NCBI GenBank assembly: GCA_963575745.1
Contig: CAUYUJ010016305.1
Span: forward strand, 457,001-521,000
Source of the DNA: Prorocentrum cordatum
Taxonomy: Eukaryota > Sar > Dinophyceae > Prorocentrales > Prorocentraceae
DNA: 64,000 bases
Direction: 5' to 3'
The notes below the pieces were generated by a model that did no database searches, was not told the DNA's origin, and saw nothing but the letters and a program-made list of their open reading frames with translations. Each line of letters begins with the position of its first letter. Position 1 is the first letter of the stretch. Positions 47,211 through 57,409 of this stretch are shown piece by piece. The position numbers were made by a program, and so were the translations under genes.

Positions 47211-47903
47211 TCAAGAAAAAGCGAGTAGAAAACGGTGGTTGGCCATGATCTCGGTCGGTTTTCGTATCAATACCCCATGGGAATCGCGTAAGCCGGTAGT
47301 ACATTGGTCCAGATTCACATCGCAAGTGCCCTTGAATTTGGCCAATGCGGTCCATGGTGGTATCTGATCCACCCAAGTTCCCACTGGTTGTTCTCGTAAA
47401 CGAACCCGTCGAATATCGTTCTGACGCATCGCAACCTTACCACAAAACTTGAAATGTGGAAGATTTTCTTTATGGTGTTCATGCCAAGTAGCACGGTTGA
47501 CTTGGGGATTGAAAAATGAAGGTAGCCCAGTCGCTCTGCAGTTGGACTGTACTATGACAACATTGACGAAACAAACGTCTAAGTAGTGCATCGCTGCCTC
47601 CTGGACATCCTTGTTCCCAAGGTCAACGTAGAAGCGTTTATCTAGGTTTCCCCCAGGGGACAAACCTCGGCTGAATGCTAGCTGCGATATACCTCTACTT
47701 CTTCCACGCAATTCCAACCTGTCAACCTTGTTGTGTCGTCCATAGCATAAAGTTGGGATTATGAAGAATGCATGCGCGTAGGATCCAGCAGGTAGACCCG
47801 CAGGTAACGTCATGAAGGTTCCCTCTTCATCATCACTTCCCGTGTCGGAGTCAAGGGGGGCGTCGGTGCAGCGCGCACTACATCCGAGACCTTTAAAGGT
47901 CAT
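47211..47903 (-). CDS. Conserved copia-polyprotein segment upstream of integrase
   Basis: 230 codons with good composition. VNVVIVQSNCRATGLPSFFN, RATWHEHHKENLPHFKFCGK and QPVGTWVDQIPPWTALAKFK stand out, with QCTTGLRDSHGVLIRKPTEI near the end, a strand-rich fold. It is part of the polyprotein between protease and integrase in this type of element, as judged by position. Function unknown. Confidence 0.55.
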   Translation of the reverse strand: MTFKGLGCSARCTDAPLDSDTGSDDEEGTFMTLPAGLPAGSYAHAFFIIPTLCYGRHNKVDRLELRGRSRGISQLAFSRGLSPGGNLDKRFYVDLGNKDVQEAAMHYLDVCFVNVVIVQSNCRATGLPSFFNPQVNRATWHEHHKENLPHFKFCGKVAMRQNDIRRVRLREQPVGTWVDQIPPWTALAKFKGTCDVNLDQCTTGLRDSHGVLIRKPTEIMANHRFLLAFS

Positions 47904-48403
47904 CTCCGCAGTCGTCTTTGCCTTCTTCGCCTATCTTGGGTATCTTGGGTGGCTCGACGCCCACTTCTTTGTCGGCTTTCTGATTTTCTGTTTTTTTGAT
48001 TCGGGCATCGGTCGGTAGTGCTGTCTGTTGTCCACTACCAGATGAACTTAGCGCCGGGAATTCGGGAAGAGAGGGGGGCACGCGGCCGCGCTCAGTCGAG
48101 GGGGGGGGGGGGGGCGATCATCATCGACGAACGCAACTCGCCTTGGCCGTGGACGTGGGCCCCCCTGTCCGATGAGAGCCGGTTCTGGCTGCTCCTAATA
48201 AAACCGAGTACGAATGTTGGTTGCGCCGAACGGCGCAGTGCACTTGCACCCGAAAGGCTGGCTCTGGATCTCGATGTCTTGCGTGATCTGATTGTCGCCC
48301 AGGTTCGTTGTTAACCGTCTTGCGACATGGTCGCATGCAGGGCATTTCTTCGGAGACTGAACGTAAGTAAGTTCGAGCTCCCTGATCCACTCGCGTGCGA
48401 ATA

Positions 48404-48814
48404 CTAAGGCGTACTGTACTCGTGTGGTTTCTTCGTTTTGTGTAAACCCACTTGGTCAATCAATCTCGCGGTCATGATAGCCGATGTTTTGTTGCGCCAT
48501 TCTGCCCTCTGAGCGCCTTGGCCATGCCAGTCCAATTCGCGCTCGGCAAGTTGAACAGGCCCCCCCGCAGTTTCACACGTGCATCTCCACAAGTTGGTCG
48601 GGGTGCGCGTGTAGGTAGTTGCCGCTTGCAGATATGATCCGCTAGGCAACTTACTTGAACGGTCGTATTTCAAACCGAAATGGCAGCATCGCATACGCAT
48701 GACCTGCAAGTCGAGATCTTCAGTGGCATCTCGCGTGGGATTTGGTTTCCAGAAATAACCTGGCGGCCCCACAAGTACAATAGACATACGTAGAGCCCGA
48801 GCATTAGTCATCAA
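48404..48814 (-). pseudogene. Copia-polyprotein segment, pre-integrase
   Basis: 136 codons. FWKPNPTRDATEDLDLQVMR, CCHFGLKYDRSSKLPSGSYL and RELDWHGQGAQRAEWRNKTS give a coherent protein sequence. It belongs to the same polyprotein as 47211-47903, from which it is separated by frameshifted DNA (47904-48403, including a G14 run near 48101-48114). Confidence 0.5.
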
Positions 48815-49023
48815 ATTCTGGACGCGTTAATAATGTGGCCCTGCCATCTTCCAAGGCAACCGAACGTGCCAGTCAGCGGGCGTTACCACCCACAACACTT
48901 GATAATCCCCCGAGGGTAGAGCACCCAAATTGTGCACCAACAGAGGTCATAACCTCTGCATGTGCAATGCGGTCACACATGTAACCGCGAACTCGGAGTT
49001 CAGCGCCAGCTGTCCGCATGTCC

Positions 49024-49897
49024 TCAATGACAAGTGCTCGAGAATGGTAATAATGCGATGAGCGTTCCCTTTCTGCAGCGGCCACACAGCCGGGTCCACT
49101 GCTGTCCTTGGCAGCCACGCAGCCGGGCTCGCCGCTGCCCCCTGGCGCGCGCAGCCGGCGCCTGAGAAAATAATGCAGGTTTCCCCGTACTTGATGACAG
49201 AACCTGAATGTTCGGCCTGTCGGAGCAAGCGCGGGTGGCCGCGGCGCGCGCCTGCCCGCGCCATTCATTTTCATGCCCGTGCCATGCTGCGCTGCAGAGC
49301 CGCTGCTCGAAGTAAAATATGTCAAACTTCTCAACGGTATCATCCCCTTCCGCACGTGCCCCTGCCTTCGCGTCGGAAGGCATCCACTGATTGCCCTCCT
49401 CGTAGATGGCCTGATGGACCTTTGCCTGCAGGTTGCGCAAGGCGAAGTCCTGGTCGACCGAGGTGGGGGTAGTCCAGAAGGACGCATTCCTGCGATACCA
49501 GGTCTTCAATGTTATCCACCAAAGACTGGATCGTAAAAGCGAACGTCTCCTCGTTGATGGAAGAACTGATGCCCTTGGTACCCTGTGACATCATATGCGC
49601 ATGGGCATCACTCATAGCAGGTGTCCCCGCGGCCGGCTCTGCGCCAGCTGCCTCCTTGACGAGCAGCGGGGCATCCTCGCATTGAGGATTGGCCGTAATA
49701 ATAAACGACATCGACCTTTCGTCCTCAGTTGCGGCCCCGTACTCGTCGACGTTGAGCGCCAGATGCCCAGATGGCGCTGTCATCCAATCGAGTACTCTGT
49801 GACCCTCTCCGAGTAGGAGCTTGCGCGCATCAGAGCCAGGCGTGGCCATCTTGCCCCGCCCCTGCTCCAGGATCAGGATAGTCCTCATGTTAGACAT
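49024..49897 (-). pseudogene. Copia-polyprotein segment after the protease
   Basis: 49897-49340 reads MSNMRTILILEQGRGKMATP, RVLDWMTAPSGHLALNVDEY, then TFAFTIQSLVDNIEDLVSQE. It continues in the next frame (49509-49024) as KVHQAIYEEGNQWMPSDAKA and VEKFDIFYFEQRL. The first part is the end of the retropepsin (L-E-Q-G, APSGH) and the rest a helical spacer. Confidence 0.5.
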
Positions 49898-49903
49898 ACC
49901 CCC

Positions 49904-50345
49904 TCAGACCCAGAACAGCAAGGATAATTTCCCTGAGCCCTCTGCCACGTCTGCTGAGTAGGCATCAAGCCTAGGCGCAGCAGGTACGCCCGCCGGGTCT
50001 CCTTTCTCCTTGCGCGCAATCTTGCAGTACAGGGACTTATCACATACAGCGGCACCATGTCCCACTCCCGACACGTACAGTCTCTGCGATGTCGTGTCCA
50101 TGGGAGCGGGGTACCTGTTCAAATGTCTGTGCCTTTTTTAGACAAATGATCTTGAAGTTGCTGCCGATGCCCAGAACGATCGTCAACGTTCCATCCACCG
50201 TGGCCCCACTGTTTGCGGCCAGGGCCAGTTCATGGCGTTCTCCGAATATTCCTGGCGCCTGAGACAGCGTCGTACTATACATACCCTTGCGGCGCCTCTG
50301 CTCCAACGCCCAATCGTTCCCTGTCAGAGACGCAAAGACGTTCAT
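49904..50345 (-). pseudogene. Copia retropepsin-like aspartic protease remnant
   Basis: 50345-50040 gives LTGNDWALEQRRRKGMYSTT and LALAANSGATVDGTL, where the active site of copia proteases is D-S/T-G-A, so Asp is Asn here. 50122-49904 gives QRLYVSGVGHGAAVCDKSLY, a flap-like strand pair, and ADVAEGSGKLSLLFWV, in the place of the L-P-A-L/I-L-G motif. Split in two frames and probably inactive. It would cut the polyprotein. Confidence 0.5.
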
Positions 50346-50804
50346 GCATCCGCGGGCCTCCTCTTCCGCAGTGGGGTTCTTCTCGGATATCCAGGCCGTA
50401 GGATACTACTCGTCATACATGTGCGGGCGTGGTGCAGATGTGAGCGGCGTGTTCATGAGCGTGCCATCGTCGGCGCGCGTGCCTATATGACCATCTGTGT
50501 TCACAGTAACATAGTGAATAACATGTCGCGCTCGAATATCGCACTGTTGCCACTGCGCGCGCTCGCTGGGCTCTCCGTCCTGCGCTGGCTGCGCGGGCAG
50601 GTGTCTCGCCTATGTGGCATGCGAGCATGTGGAGATTGAAGCCACTGCGCGCTCCTCTCGGCGGCTCTCTCCATGCGCGTTGGCCGGCAGCGCGGCAAGT
50701 GCAGTCGTAGCAGGTGTCCCTGCAATGTTGGCTGCTTCCGCCATTACTGGCATAGGCGCATCCAGAGCAGGCATGGTAGCTTCCGTGGCCTGCCCCGCAT
50801 AGGC

Positions 50805-51200
50805 TCATGAAGCGGGTTGCCCCGCTGGTGTTGTTGTAGGGACTGCCGTGTTATTCACCAGCATCGCCGTGGCGCAATTAAGCTCGCCGCGAAGGTCCCT
50901 GAGTTCGTTGGCCCCTCGGAGTATTTCCCCACGACGATTTGCTGCATCCTGATCTCCAGGAAGGGCATAATGCAACTCAGCTGTGATTGAACCACGGCCC
51001 TTGTAAATAACGCAGGGCGCCTCAGTTGCAGCACCGTCCATCGTGCCAGCCAATTGTCTGTCCACATGAGCGCGTGCAGCTCAGTCCCAGCACTGTGCAT
51101 GGAATATGTGACCACACTGAAGCCTCCAGACCTTGTCGTGATGCATGAAGTGGTCCAGGCATATGGCACACGTGTCAAGGTCACCGTCGCTGGTGAATGG
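50805..51200 (-). pseudogene. RING-H2 zinc finger inside the copia-like polyprotein
   Basis: One frame reads DTCAICLDHFMHHDKVWRLQ then CGHIFHAQCWD, a TGA (51083-51081), then AARAHVDRQLAGTMDG and ATEAPCVIYKGRGSITAELH. This is C-x2-C-x14-C-x-H-x2-H-x2-C, a perfect RING-H2 first half. The final C-P-x-C pair appears as C-V-I-Y (TAC for TGC), and the TGA is one base from CGA (Arg). RING-H2 domains are usually E3 ubiquitin ligases. It lies on the polyprotein strand between the gag and protease regions. Confidence 0.72.
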
Positions 51201-52013
51201 CGGTGTTGCCGATGGCCTGATACGCGTCTGGCGCTCCAGAGTAGTTTCACTAACCTCCTACTGAATCGGTGGGACCGACGGTGGCTGCATGGCTGCAAGT
51301 GCTGCCGGGTTAAATGCAGGTGCCCCTGCTGCGGTTAGAGTAGCAGGTTGCCCCGCGCGACCCAGCGCCCTGTTTGCCCGACGCTCATGGGCGCGACGCT
51401 GGCGGCCCAACTGCATTGAGAGATCGGCCTGCTGCGCCTCGCGAATGGCCAAAATCTCCGGGCGCAACTCCCCCACGGATGATGGCGCTGCCAGGCCGGG
51501 GGCCTGCTGCGTCACATCAGGGTCCATAGGGGTAGCCAAATATCCATAATGAGGAATCTGGCCCAGCGCACCTGACGCGTAGCCAGAGCCGCGCGTCGAG
51601 GTCGATGCCACCCCAACGCATGCTCTGTGAGGCTTCGCGCATGTGCCGGTACATCCACTCTTGCTGACCAGCCACGCTCTCGGTCCTCTGCGCAGCGTGG
51701 TGGTCCAGAAAAGCAGGTTGCCCCGCATGTGGACGCGGCGACGCGAACGGCGATGTCGCCTGCAAAGCCTGGTAGAGCTGCGGGTCCATCCGAATGCTTT
51801 GGATCTTGCCTGTAGGCTATTGGTGCCCCCAGCAATCTGTGGAGTCCCAAATGAAGCTGTGGCCCTGCTCATAGGTGCAAACGACGCAGGTTGCCCTCAA
51901 GGTACTGGCAGCTGCTGCGTCTGGGCACGCCACAGATCGTTGGTGCACAGCATGCCGGCGGGAGTAATTCCACTCGATGTCATGCCAGTTGCGTCCGCAC
52001 TTTGGGCCTGAAT
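51201..52013 (-). pseudogene. Pro/Ala/Gln-rich polyprotein spacer with A-G-x-P-A hairpins
   Basis: 51872-51258 contains LAAPSSVGELRPEILAIREA and QQADLSMQLGRQRRAHERRA, helical and charged, and two A-G-x-P-A motifs in a row (51343, 51316). Other frames carry MDPQLYQALQATSPFASPRP then HAGQPAFLDHHAAQ. A low-complexity linker with several frameshifts. Confidence 0.4.
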
Positions 52014-52170
52014 CTATGATCCGTCAGATATCCCTGCAGGCGCCCCCGCTTGATACACGTCTGGCAACATAGATGCTGCAGAGAACTCGACCTCCTGGAT
52101 GGGTGTCGGCTCGGGGCACTTCAACTTGTAAACGGCTTTTGGAGTAAACCAATATTTCAACTGTGCTGCA

Positions 52171-52600
52171 TCATTTTGAAATTCGTACATATCGTCTGGA
52201 AAGATCACTGTTCGGATACTTATGATCGTTGTCCCACGCGTACAAAAGATTGATCCATGCATGGCCCACGCGGATATACCTGCACATATCATTGGGCAGA
52301 ATGCCTATAAGCTGGACGATGCGGGTCGGAGAAATTCTGCCATTCCGGCCTGCCGACATTATATCATGTGCTGAGCGCCGAATAGCCATATTATCACGAA
52401 ACAAGTTCTTCAGACTAACCAGATTCAGTACTTCGGAGTCAACGCGAAGGCCGGACTGGATTCTGTTGTCACCCGGTATATATGGGCAAGCGTAAACAAA
52501 CTGTCCACCCTTTCTCTCGATGGCGTCGTCGGCGCGGCATGACAGCCCCATGCGAAACATAGTCGAAATGTTTCCCCACTGGGCCCCATGCATAAAATTA
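52171..52600 (-). pseudogene. KptA/Tpt1-like (2'-phosphotransferase) C-terminal part
   Basis: From about 52600: HWDNFMHGAQWGNISTMFRM, GLSCRADDAIERKGGQFVYA, IQSGLRVDSEVLNLVSLKNL, FRDNMAIRRSAHDIMSAGRN, GRISPTRIV. The order H-G-x(n)-I-x3-G-L, a basic residue with strand Q-F-V-Y-A, S-G-x-R-x-x-x-E-V-L, L-F-R-D and G-x-x-G-x-I fits the ADP-ribosyltransferase half of KptA/Tpt1, which removes 2'-phosphates from spliced tRNA using NAD. The assignment is by motif impression, and several consensus residues differ. After the domain the frame shifts into 52292-52014. Confidence 0.45.
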
Positions 52601-52611
52601 TCCCAGTGCGA

Positions 52612-53167
52612 CCCTACCTAGGAGTTGGAACCCCCAGGAAAGCAGCATTAGTGGAAACAGTAACGCTAAGCCAAAGCTAAGCTGAACCTAAGCTGAAGCT
52701 GAAGCTAAAGCTAAGCTAAAGCTGAGCTAAAGCTAAGCTAAAGCTGAGCTAAAGCTAAGCTAAAGCTAAGCTGCAGCTGAGCTAAAGCTAAAGCTAAAGC
52801 TAAAGCTAAAGAGCTAAAGAGCTAAAGCTAAAGCTAAGCTCAAGCTAAGCTAAAGCTAAGCTAAAGCTAAGCTGCAGCTAAGCTAAAGCTAAGCTAAACG
52901 CTAAGCTAAAGCTAAGCTAAACGCTAAGCGAAAAGCTAAGCGAAACGCTAAGCTAAAGCTAAGCGAAACGCTAAGCTAAAGGTAAGCTAAAGCTAAGCTA
53001 AAGCTAAAGCTAAAGCTAAGGCTAAAGCTAAAGCTAAAGCTAAAGCTCCCAGGGGGCTGGGGGGAACCGCGGGGCGGGGAATGGGGGGACCGCGCGGGGC
53101 GCTTTACGCTGCCCGGCCCCTTTAAGCTAAGAGAGTGAGAACCCTTCTAGGCAGAGCCTAGGTAGGG
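52612..53167. mobile_element. 556-bp insert with 11-bp perfect terminal inverted repeats
   Basis: CCCTACCTAGG at 52612-52622 is mirrored by CCTAGGTAGGG at 53157-53167. Inside is the AAGCT-rich tandem array (52655-53046) and a GGGG-rich end (53047-53120). It lies between the two KptA-like pieces. Target duplication is not evident. Because CCTAGG is itself a palindrome, a direct-repeat reading of the borders is also possible. Confidence 0.65.
52655..53046 (+). repeat. AAGCTA/AAAGCT tandem array
   Basis: About 390 bp of 5- and 6-bp words (AAGCT, AAAGCT, GAGCT, GCAGCT). The palindrome AGCT occurs about every 5-6 bp. No coding potential. Confidence 0.95.
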
Positions 53168-53230
53168 AATAACACGGTGCACCTGGAGTAATCAAATGTG
53201 TTGTCCACATATACAATGATTCAGGGCATT

Positions 53231-53590
53231 TTATCCCAGGGCTGCTTTGTCCATTACATGGGCGTCTGAAATATGTCTCGTACATCTCTGTGGCGAACTT
53301 GCACTTCTTGGTATGGCGCCAATCAAGACCAGCACAGTCAGTGCTTGGCATGCCCATTGGCGGTTGCCGAGGTAACGCCATAGAGTCTCGAGGTGTTTAT
53401 GGTGGTAACGATCACATCCCGCAGGTGGGCACTGGTCGAGTAGCTCTGAGAGCTCCACCCATCCATCGGATTCGTTGAAAGACGGTACTGCTCTCAGAAA
53501 ATTATCAGAGAGGTGATTGTTGTGAAGTGGTTTGTGACGAGTAGCAGTAGTTGGCCATTCTGAGCAACAGCGCTGTTCCTCACGGGTCAT
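53231..53590 (-). pseudogene. KptA/Tpt1-like N-terminal winged-helix part
   Basis: HLSDNFLRAVPSFNESDGWV then ELSELLDQ and HHKHLETLWRYLGNRQW: L-S-x-x-x-L-R ... D-G-W-V-x-x-x-E-L-L ... L-x-x-L-x-x-x-L-x-N-x. This resembles the RNA-binding lobe of KptA (L-S-x-x-L-R-H, DGW/YV, ELL). The following residues lose the similarity, and the 556-bp insert starts 64 bp downstream, so the joining segment is missing or shifted. Confidence is modest. Confidence 0.4.
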
Positions 53591-56188
53591 TTAGACCAAC
53601 AACTCTGTCTGCCTCAACTATCCCCATCAAGTCGGTCTTCTCGGACAGATGCGTGAGCGCCGAGCGTCTACGCAATATGCTACGTGCAACCTGGCGCGTA
53701 CGAGCGTCCTTATCGGCAGTGACGGCGGTATCCGGAATGTCGCATTGCACCGCAATGTGTCGATCAGACCCGTCATCTTAATTGGGGTGCTATGCTGGGT
53801 TGATTCTCGTACGCCTGGTAGGTCGCACACAGTCCCAATGCAGTCGGCATTCAACGGGCATTTCCAAAGTAAGAGCAGGTTGCCCCGCCTAGCTCTGATC
53901 TGCTGCCGATGCTGCGGGTGCACGGGCGCCCGCCGATGACGAGGCAGCGCCTGCCGATCCTCTCGGCGTCCGAGGAGTCCTTGGCGGGGTACTGGTGTCG
54001 AAATTCTGGCGTTTCTTCTCATTGATAATGTAATACTCGTACGTCTTGTCTTTGGGAGCTGCCCCAGATGCCTGATGCAACTTCCAACAGATTCTTATTG
54101 GCACCACGCCGCGTTGAATAAGCATCCCTCCAAGGTCGGCGTCCAGCCACCAGTCCTGTGTGTCCGGCCAGGTGTAGGCCCGCGACGTGGTACAGGGTCT
54201 TTCGGAGTAGGAGTGCTGGTGCCTTGAAATGCAGCTGCTGCGGCGGCCGCTGCTGGTTATCTGGATCGACGTCGATCAGCAGGTTGCGCCGCAGGTCGTT
54301 GTTGCTTGCTGTCTCCAGGATTGGGGTCATCTGGGCTTTTCCTCTTCTTCTGTGTGGGCGGTGGTCAGAGCTGATCAGGTCAGAGTGACTGAGACTGACT
54401 CGACGGATCTGAAGATGGGGAAATATCAATGGGCGGATATGTCTTCGGCGTGGGAGGGGGTGCTTAGGGGTTGCCCCTGCAAGTATCCATGGCCCATATC
54501 GCACGGGCCCTCTGTCAGGGTCAAGGTCTATACCGCCAGGCCTTCTGAGTGCGAGATTACCGATAGTGGCCTGGACCTTCATTGCCAAGTTATATTTGTT
54601 AGAATTTAACCTCTGTGTCATTATGGTCTTTACCAAACCTACAGATCCAGCGCGGTAGACGACCCATCTTGCTGGAGACAGATTCACTTCTCCAGTAACG
54701 ACGCACAACGGATCAATAGGGGTGCCCGTGTCGCACGCGATGTCCGGGCCAGTGGAAAGGGTGTCGGAGTAGCCCTGGGCGCGCCCTGCAGGAGCTGCTG
54801 CCGCGGGGTCTACCGCTTCAGCCATATCTTCGGCTTCATCAGCTCCTTGTTGGTCGTCTTCTGGTTTAGCCGAAGCAGGTGCCCCCGCGCCCCAACCACG
54901 ATTGGAAATCTTGAAAGAAGGAGTGAATGGTGCTTCCACATCTTTATAGATTGGGTAATTATTCGGCTGCACCTTGGTCGTAGTCGCTTTCCGTCAACTG
55001 CTCCGTCAACTGCTCCTTCCGTGGCGTTGTATTCGGATCGGTACAGTAACCCCGGCCATCACAATGCGACCAGACCCACGGTGTCTTGCGGAAGTTAAGC
55101 CTTCTTGATGGGCACCTCATGGGGCGGCCGAGCCTGCGGTCGGCGCGCTCGGGGCATGCGCAAGCAACGCCTGTATAGTTCCCGTTCCTCGATGATGGTC
55201 CCCCCGAGGTCGCGCTGTATAAGTTTGCTTGTGTTTTGACAGCCCTTGCCCCTTTGGGGCGAATGATCTTGCCTTTTTCATCTCGACCAACCTTGCGAAG
55301 ATAATGCCGGTGACGAATCAGGTGATCAGTCCAACCCTTATCAAATCACTGTTGCATTGTATCTGGGTCTATGCGCTGATGAGCCAATCCAGCGTCCGAG
55401 TAGCCAGCAAGGCGCTGCATTTCGTCTTCTGGGCATTCTTCATGGGGTTGTTCCCCCTGAGGCGGGCGCCCCCGCAGACGCTCCCTCCTCGGGGGGGCGC
55501 CGGGTCTATTGACCGCCCATGGAGGGGCATTTGGCTGCCCCGCATCAGGAGGATAGGGGGGGCTGGAAGTCGCTAGAGCGGGCGCCGCTGGAGCGCGCGC
55601 GCGCGCGCGGTCGGGTGAGCCGCCGCGGGCCCGACCGCGACGTGTCAGACGAGCGTCGTCTTCCCATTCTTCGTCGTCGTCGCCGGCGCGACGCTTGCGT
55701 CTCCAGGACCGGCGGCTTGCCGATCGCTCCTGTTGGCTCATGGAGCGGCCCGAAGCTGCAAATGTGCACTGAAATCCTTCATTGTGGCCGAGCTCGCACT
55801 GAATGCGCTCAGACAGGTCGCTAACATCCCCGCAAAACATCGTCATCACTCCATTCCATGTTTGCTGGATTGCCAGTAACCCGAGGATAAAGCATCAACT
55901 GTATTTCCTCTTCTGTTGCAGGATTAATGGCTTCTGAATCCGCGGGCGCCCCAGCCATTTCGTCGTCTCCTTCGGCGGGCGTGCCGAGGTTCTCGACAAA
56001 TCAATATCCGCAGGTTGCCCCGCGATGGGTGTGCCCAGCCATTCTGCCAGATCAATATCACTGCGGCCAGTGAATACCTACTCGAACAACCCGTCGGCAT
56101 TATTCTCGAGGGACATACTGGCACTCAAGTATCTGAGATCCATGGAATTAGCAACTGCAACTGAGCTATCGGGTGGGTCGGCTAAGAC
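53591..56188 (-). pseudogene. Copia-polyprotein region without recognised domain
   Basis: Same-strand pieces with plausible composition: YEYYIINEKKRQNFDTSTPP (54125-53889); NYPIYKDVEAPFTPSFKISN and AGAPASAKPEDDQQGADEAE (54972-54800); CVVTGEVNLSPARWVVYRAG; MTMFCGDVSDLSERIQCELG and EEWEDDARLTRRGRARG (55849-55600); DEKGKIIRPKGARAVKTQAN in the next frame (about 55290-55230). Many frameshifts. Hairpin motifs at 53875, 54875, 55462 and 56010. Position between the zinc knuckle and the KptA-like module suggests polyprotein linker. Confidence 0.35.
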
Positions 56189-56714
56189 TTACCACCAATC
56201 AGCATACTGTATATCCGAAACAACTTGAGCCAGATGCATCGACAGACCTCTGCCCCCCCCATCGCCCCGGGGGAATTCGCGGCGACAGTGCTGCGTGCTA
56301 TGGCACATGTCGCGCTCCATAGTCTTGCCGTTGGCATCCTTCGGGCGCCCCCGACGCCCCTTGAATTTTCCTGATGCACGCCTGCGATTCCTGCCTGCGC
56401 CGAGGAACATATCTTCACATTGCGGCCCGGTAAGGGATGCTAGGAATGCTAACATGCCTCTGCCATGCAATCGCCGACGCTGACCTTTATCCTTACCTCG
56501 ACCCTTGCCTTTTCCCTTGCGAACTGGCTCCTTCATAAATCGCCTCCACCTGCGTTTTTTGGTATCCTAAGAATAACCATGACGCCTGTTGCTCTCCCGT
56601 GAGGTACGTAGGCATATCGGAGTAATCAAAGGCTGTAGCCTCGTCGTCCGAAGACGCGTCGGCGTCATTGCCGGAGTCGAAGTCGGAATCAGCAGGTTGC
56701 CCCGCTGAGCCCAT
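56189..56714 (-). pseudogene. Copia gag C-terminal part with degenerate zinc knuckle
   Basis: 56714-56493 reads MPTYLTGEQQASWLFLGYQK after an acidic stretch. The next frame (56536-56189) reads VRKGKGKGRGKDKGQRRRLH, FLASLTGPQCEDMFLGAGRN, GKFKGRRGRPKDANGKTMER and DMCHSTQHCRREFP. A basic Lys/Gly tract followed by C-x4-H-C-x3-E-F-P looks like a CCHC knuckle (C-x2-C-x4-H-x4-C) that lost residues. It would bind element RNA in the particle. Confidence 0.55.
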
Positions 56715-57091
56715 TCGGTTTGTGGCTTGTTGAAGGGATGCCGCGCCGGACGCCCCTGGAACTTATCCAGTGAGTATTGCGACCCCGAGGCCGATCCACT
56801 ATTCTGAGCCAGTAGTGTAGTGGTCTCACTTGCTTGCGGATCTTCCTTCCAGACGCTATTAGCAGGTTGCCCTGCGTTTGCCTCAACGTGGAAGGTCTCG
56901 GCTCGGTGACCGTGACTTTAAATGCCACCAATATTGCCAGGGGTTCCCTCAGCAATGCGCGCATATGACCTCGCGCGTTCAAGTGGAGAGTCAAACTGTT
57001 GCTGGTCTCTCGGCGCGTGGTGTTTTAGCGGCTGCAGGAGTTGCTGTGCGCGCGATGTCCCCGCCCCCAGGGCCCCGAATAAAATTGCCGT

Positions 57092-57330
57092 TCAAATTTG
57101 GAAGTTGGGGATGCTAAAGCCAGCCGTTGCAGCTTCATAGCGGGCTATCTCGAAGCGCGCCAACGCCTGGTCGATCCTTTCTCCCGCATGGACTCGGACG
57201 TCGATGAGAGCTGTACCAGAGTTGAATTGGCGTTCCCCCTCTAGATTCTCGAACTCCGTGTCTAAGCGGAACATGATGTAGGTGGCGCCGTCGGTATTGC
57301 GACCACCTATCTTAACTAGAACCACGCGCG
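57092..57330 (-). pseudogene. Copia gag capsid fragment
   Basis: In the frame open to 57694, only the part from about 57330 is real: VVLVKIGGRNTDGATYIMFR, LDTEFENLEGERQFNSGTAL, IDVRVHAGERIDQALARFEI, ARYEAATAGFSIPNFQI. The L-D-x-E-F ... G-E-R-I-D-Q-A-L-x-R-F pattern is that of Ty1/copia-type gag capsid helices. The 5' side is cut by a GC-rich hairpin (57327-57345) and the 386-bp array. Confidence 0.6.
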
Positions 57331-57345
57331 CGCTTCGCGCGCGCT
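57327..57345. other. GCGCGCG-CTTCG hairpin
   Basis: GCGCGCGCTTCGCGCGCGC is a nearly perfect palindrome at the border between the gag fragment and the repeat array. It may mark the breakpoint. Confidence 0.6.
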
Positions 57346-57409
57346 TAGGTTCTGTCGAGTCACAGACCCAGGAATCGTTGCGAGAAGAAATTGGTGACGC
57401 GAAGCGTCT

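Larger units (their letters stand above)
41819..57330 (-). mobile_element. Copia-like LTR retrotransposon region, long and decayed
   Basis: On minus from high to low: gag fragment (57330-57092), zinc knuckle (56536-56189), KptA-like pieces (53590-52171), RING-H2 (51200-50805), retropepsin remnant (50345-49904), a conserved pre-integrase protein (48814-47211), zinc-rich segment plus integrase (47152-45345), RT and RNase H (44716-41819). Protease-integrase-RT-RNase H is the Ty1/copia order. At about 15.5 kb it is much longer than usual. Part of the excess is two inserts (52612-53167 and 43043-44051). Definite LTRs were not shown. Confidence 0.7.

Noticed and set aside
52612-53167. Claiming a spliced introner at this insert
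   Set aside because: Border steps are compatible with GC-AG or GT-AG, but joining the exons leaves a stop in the expected frame; kept only as a possibility.
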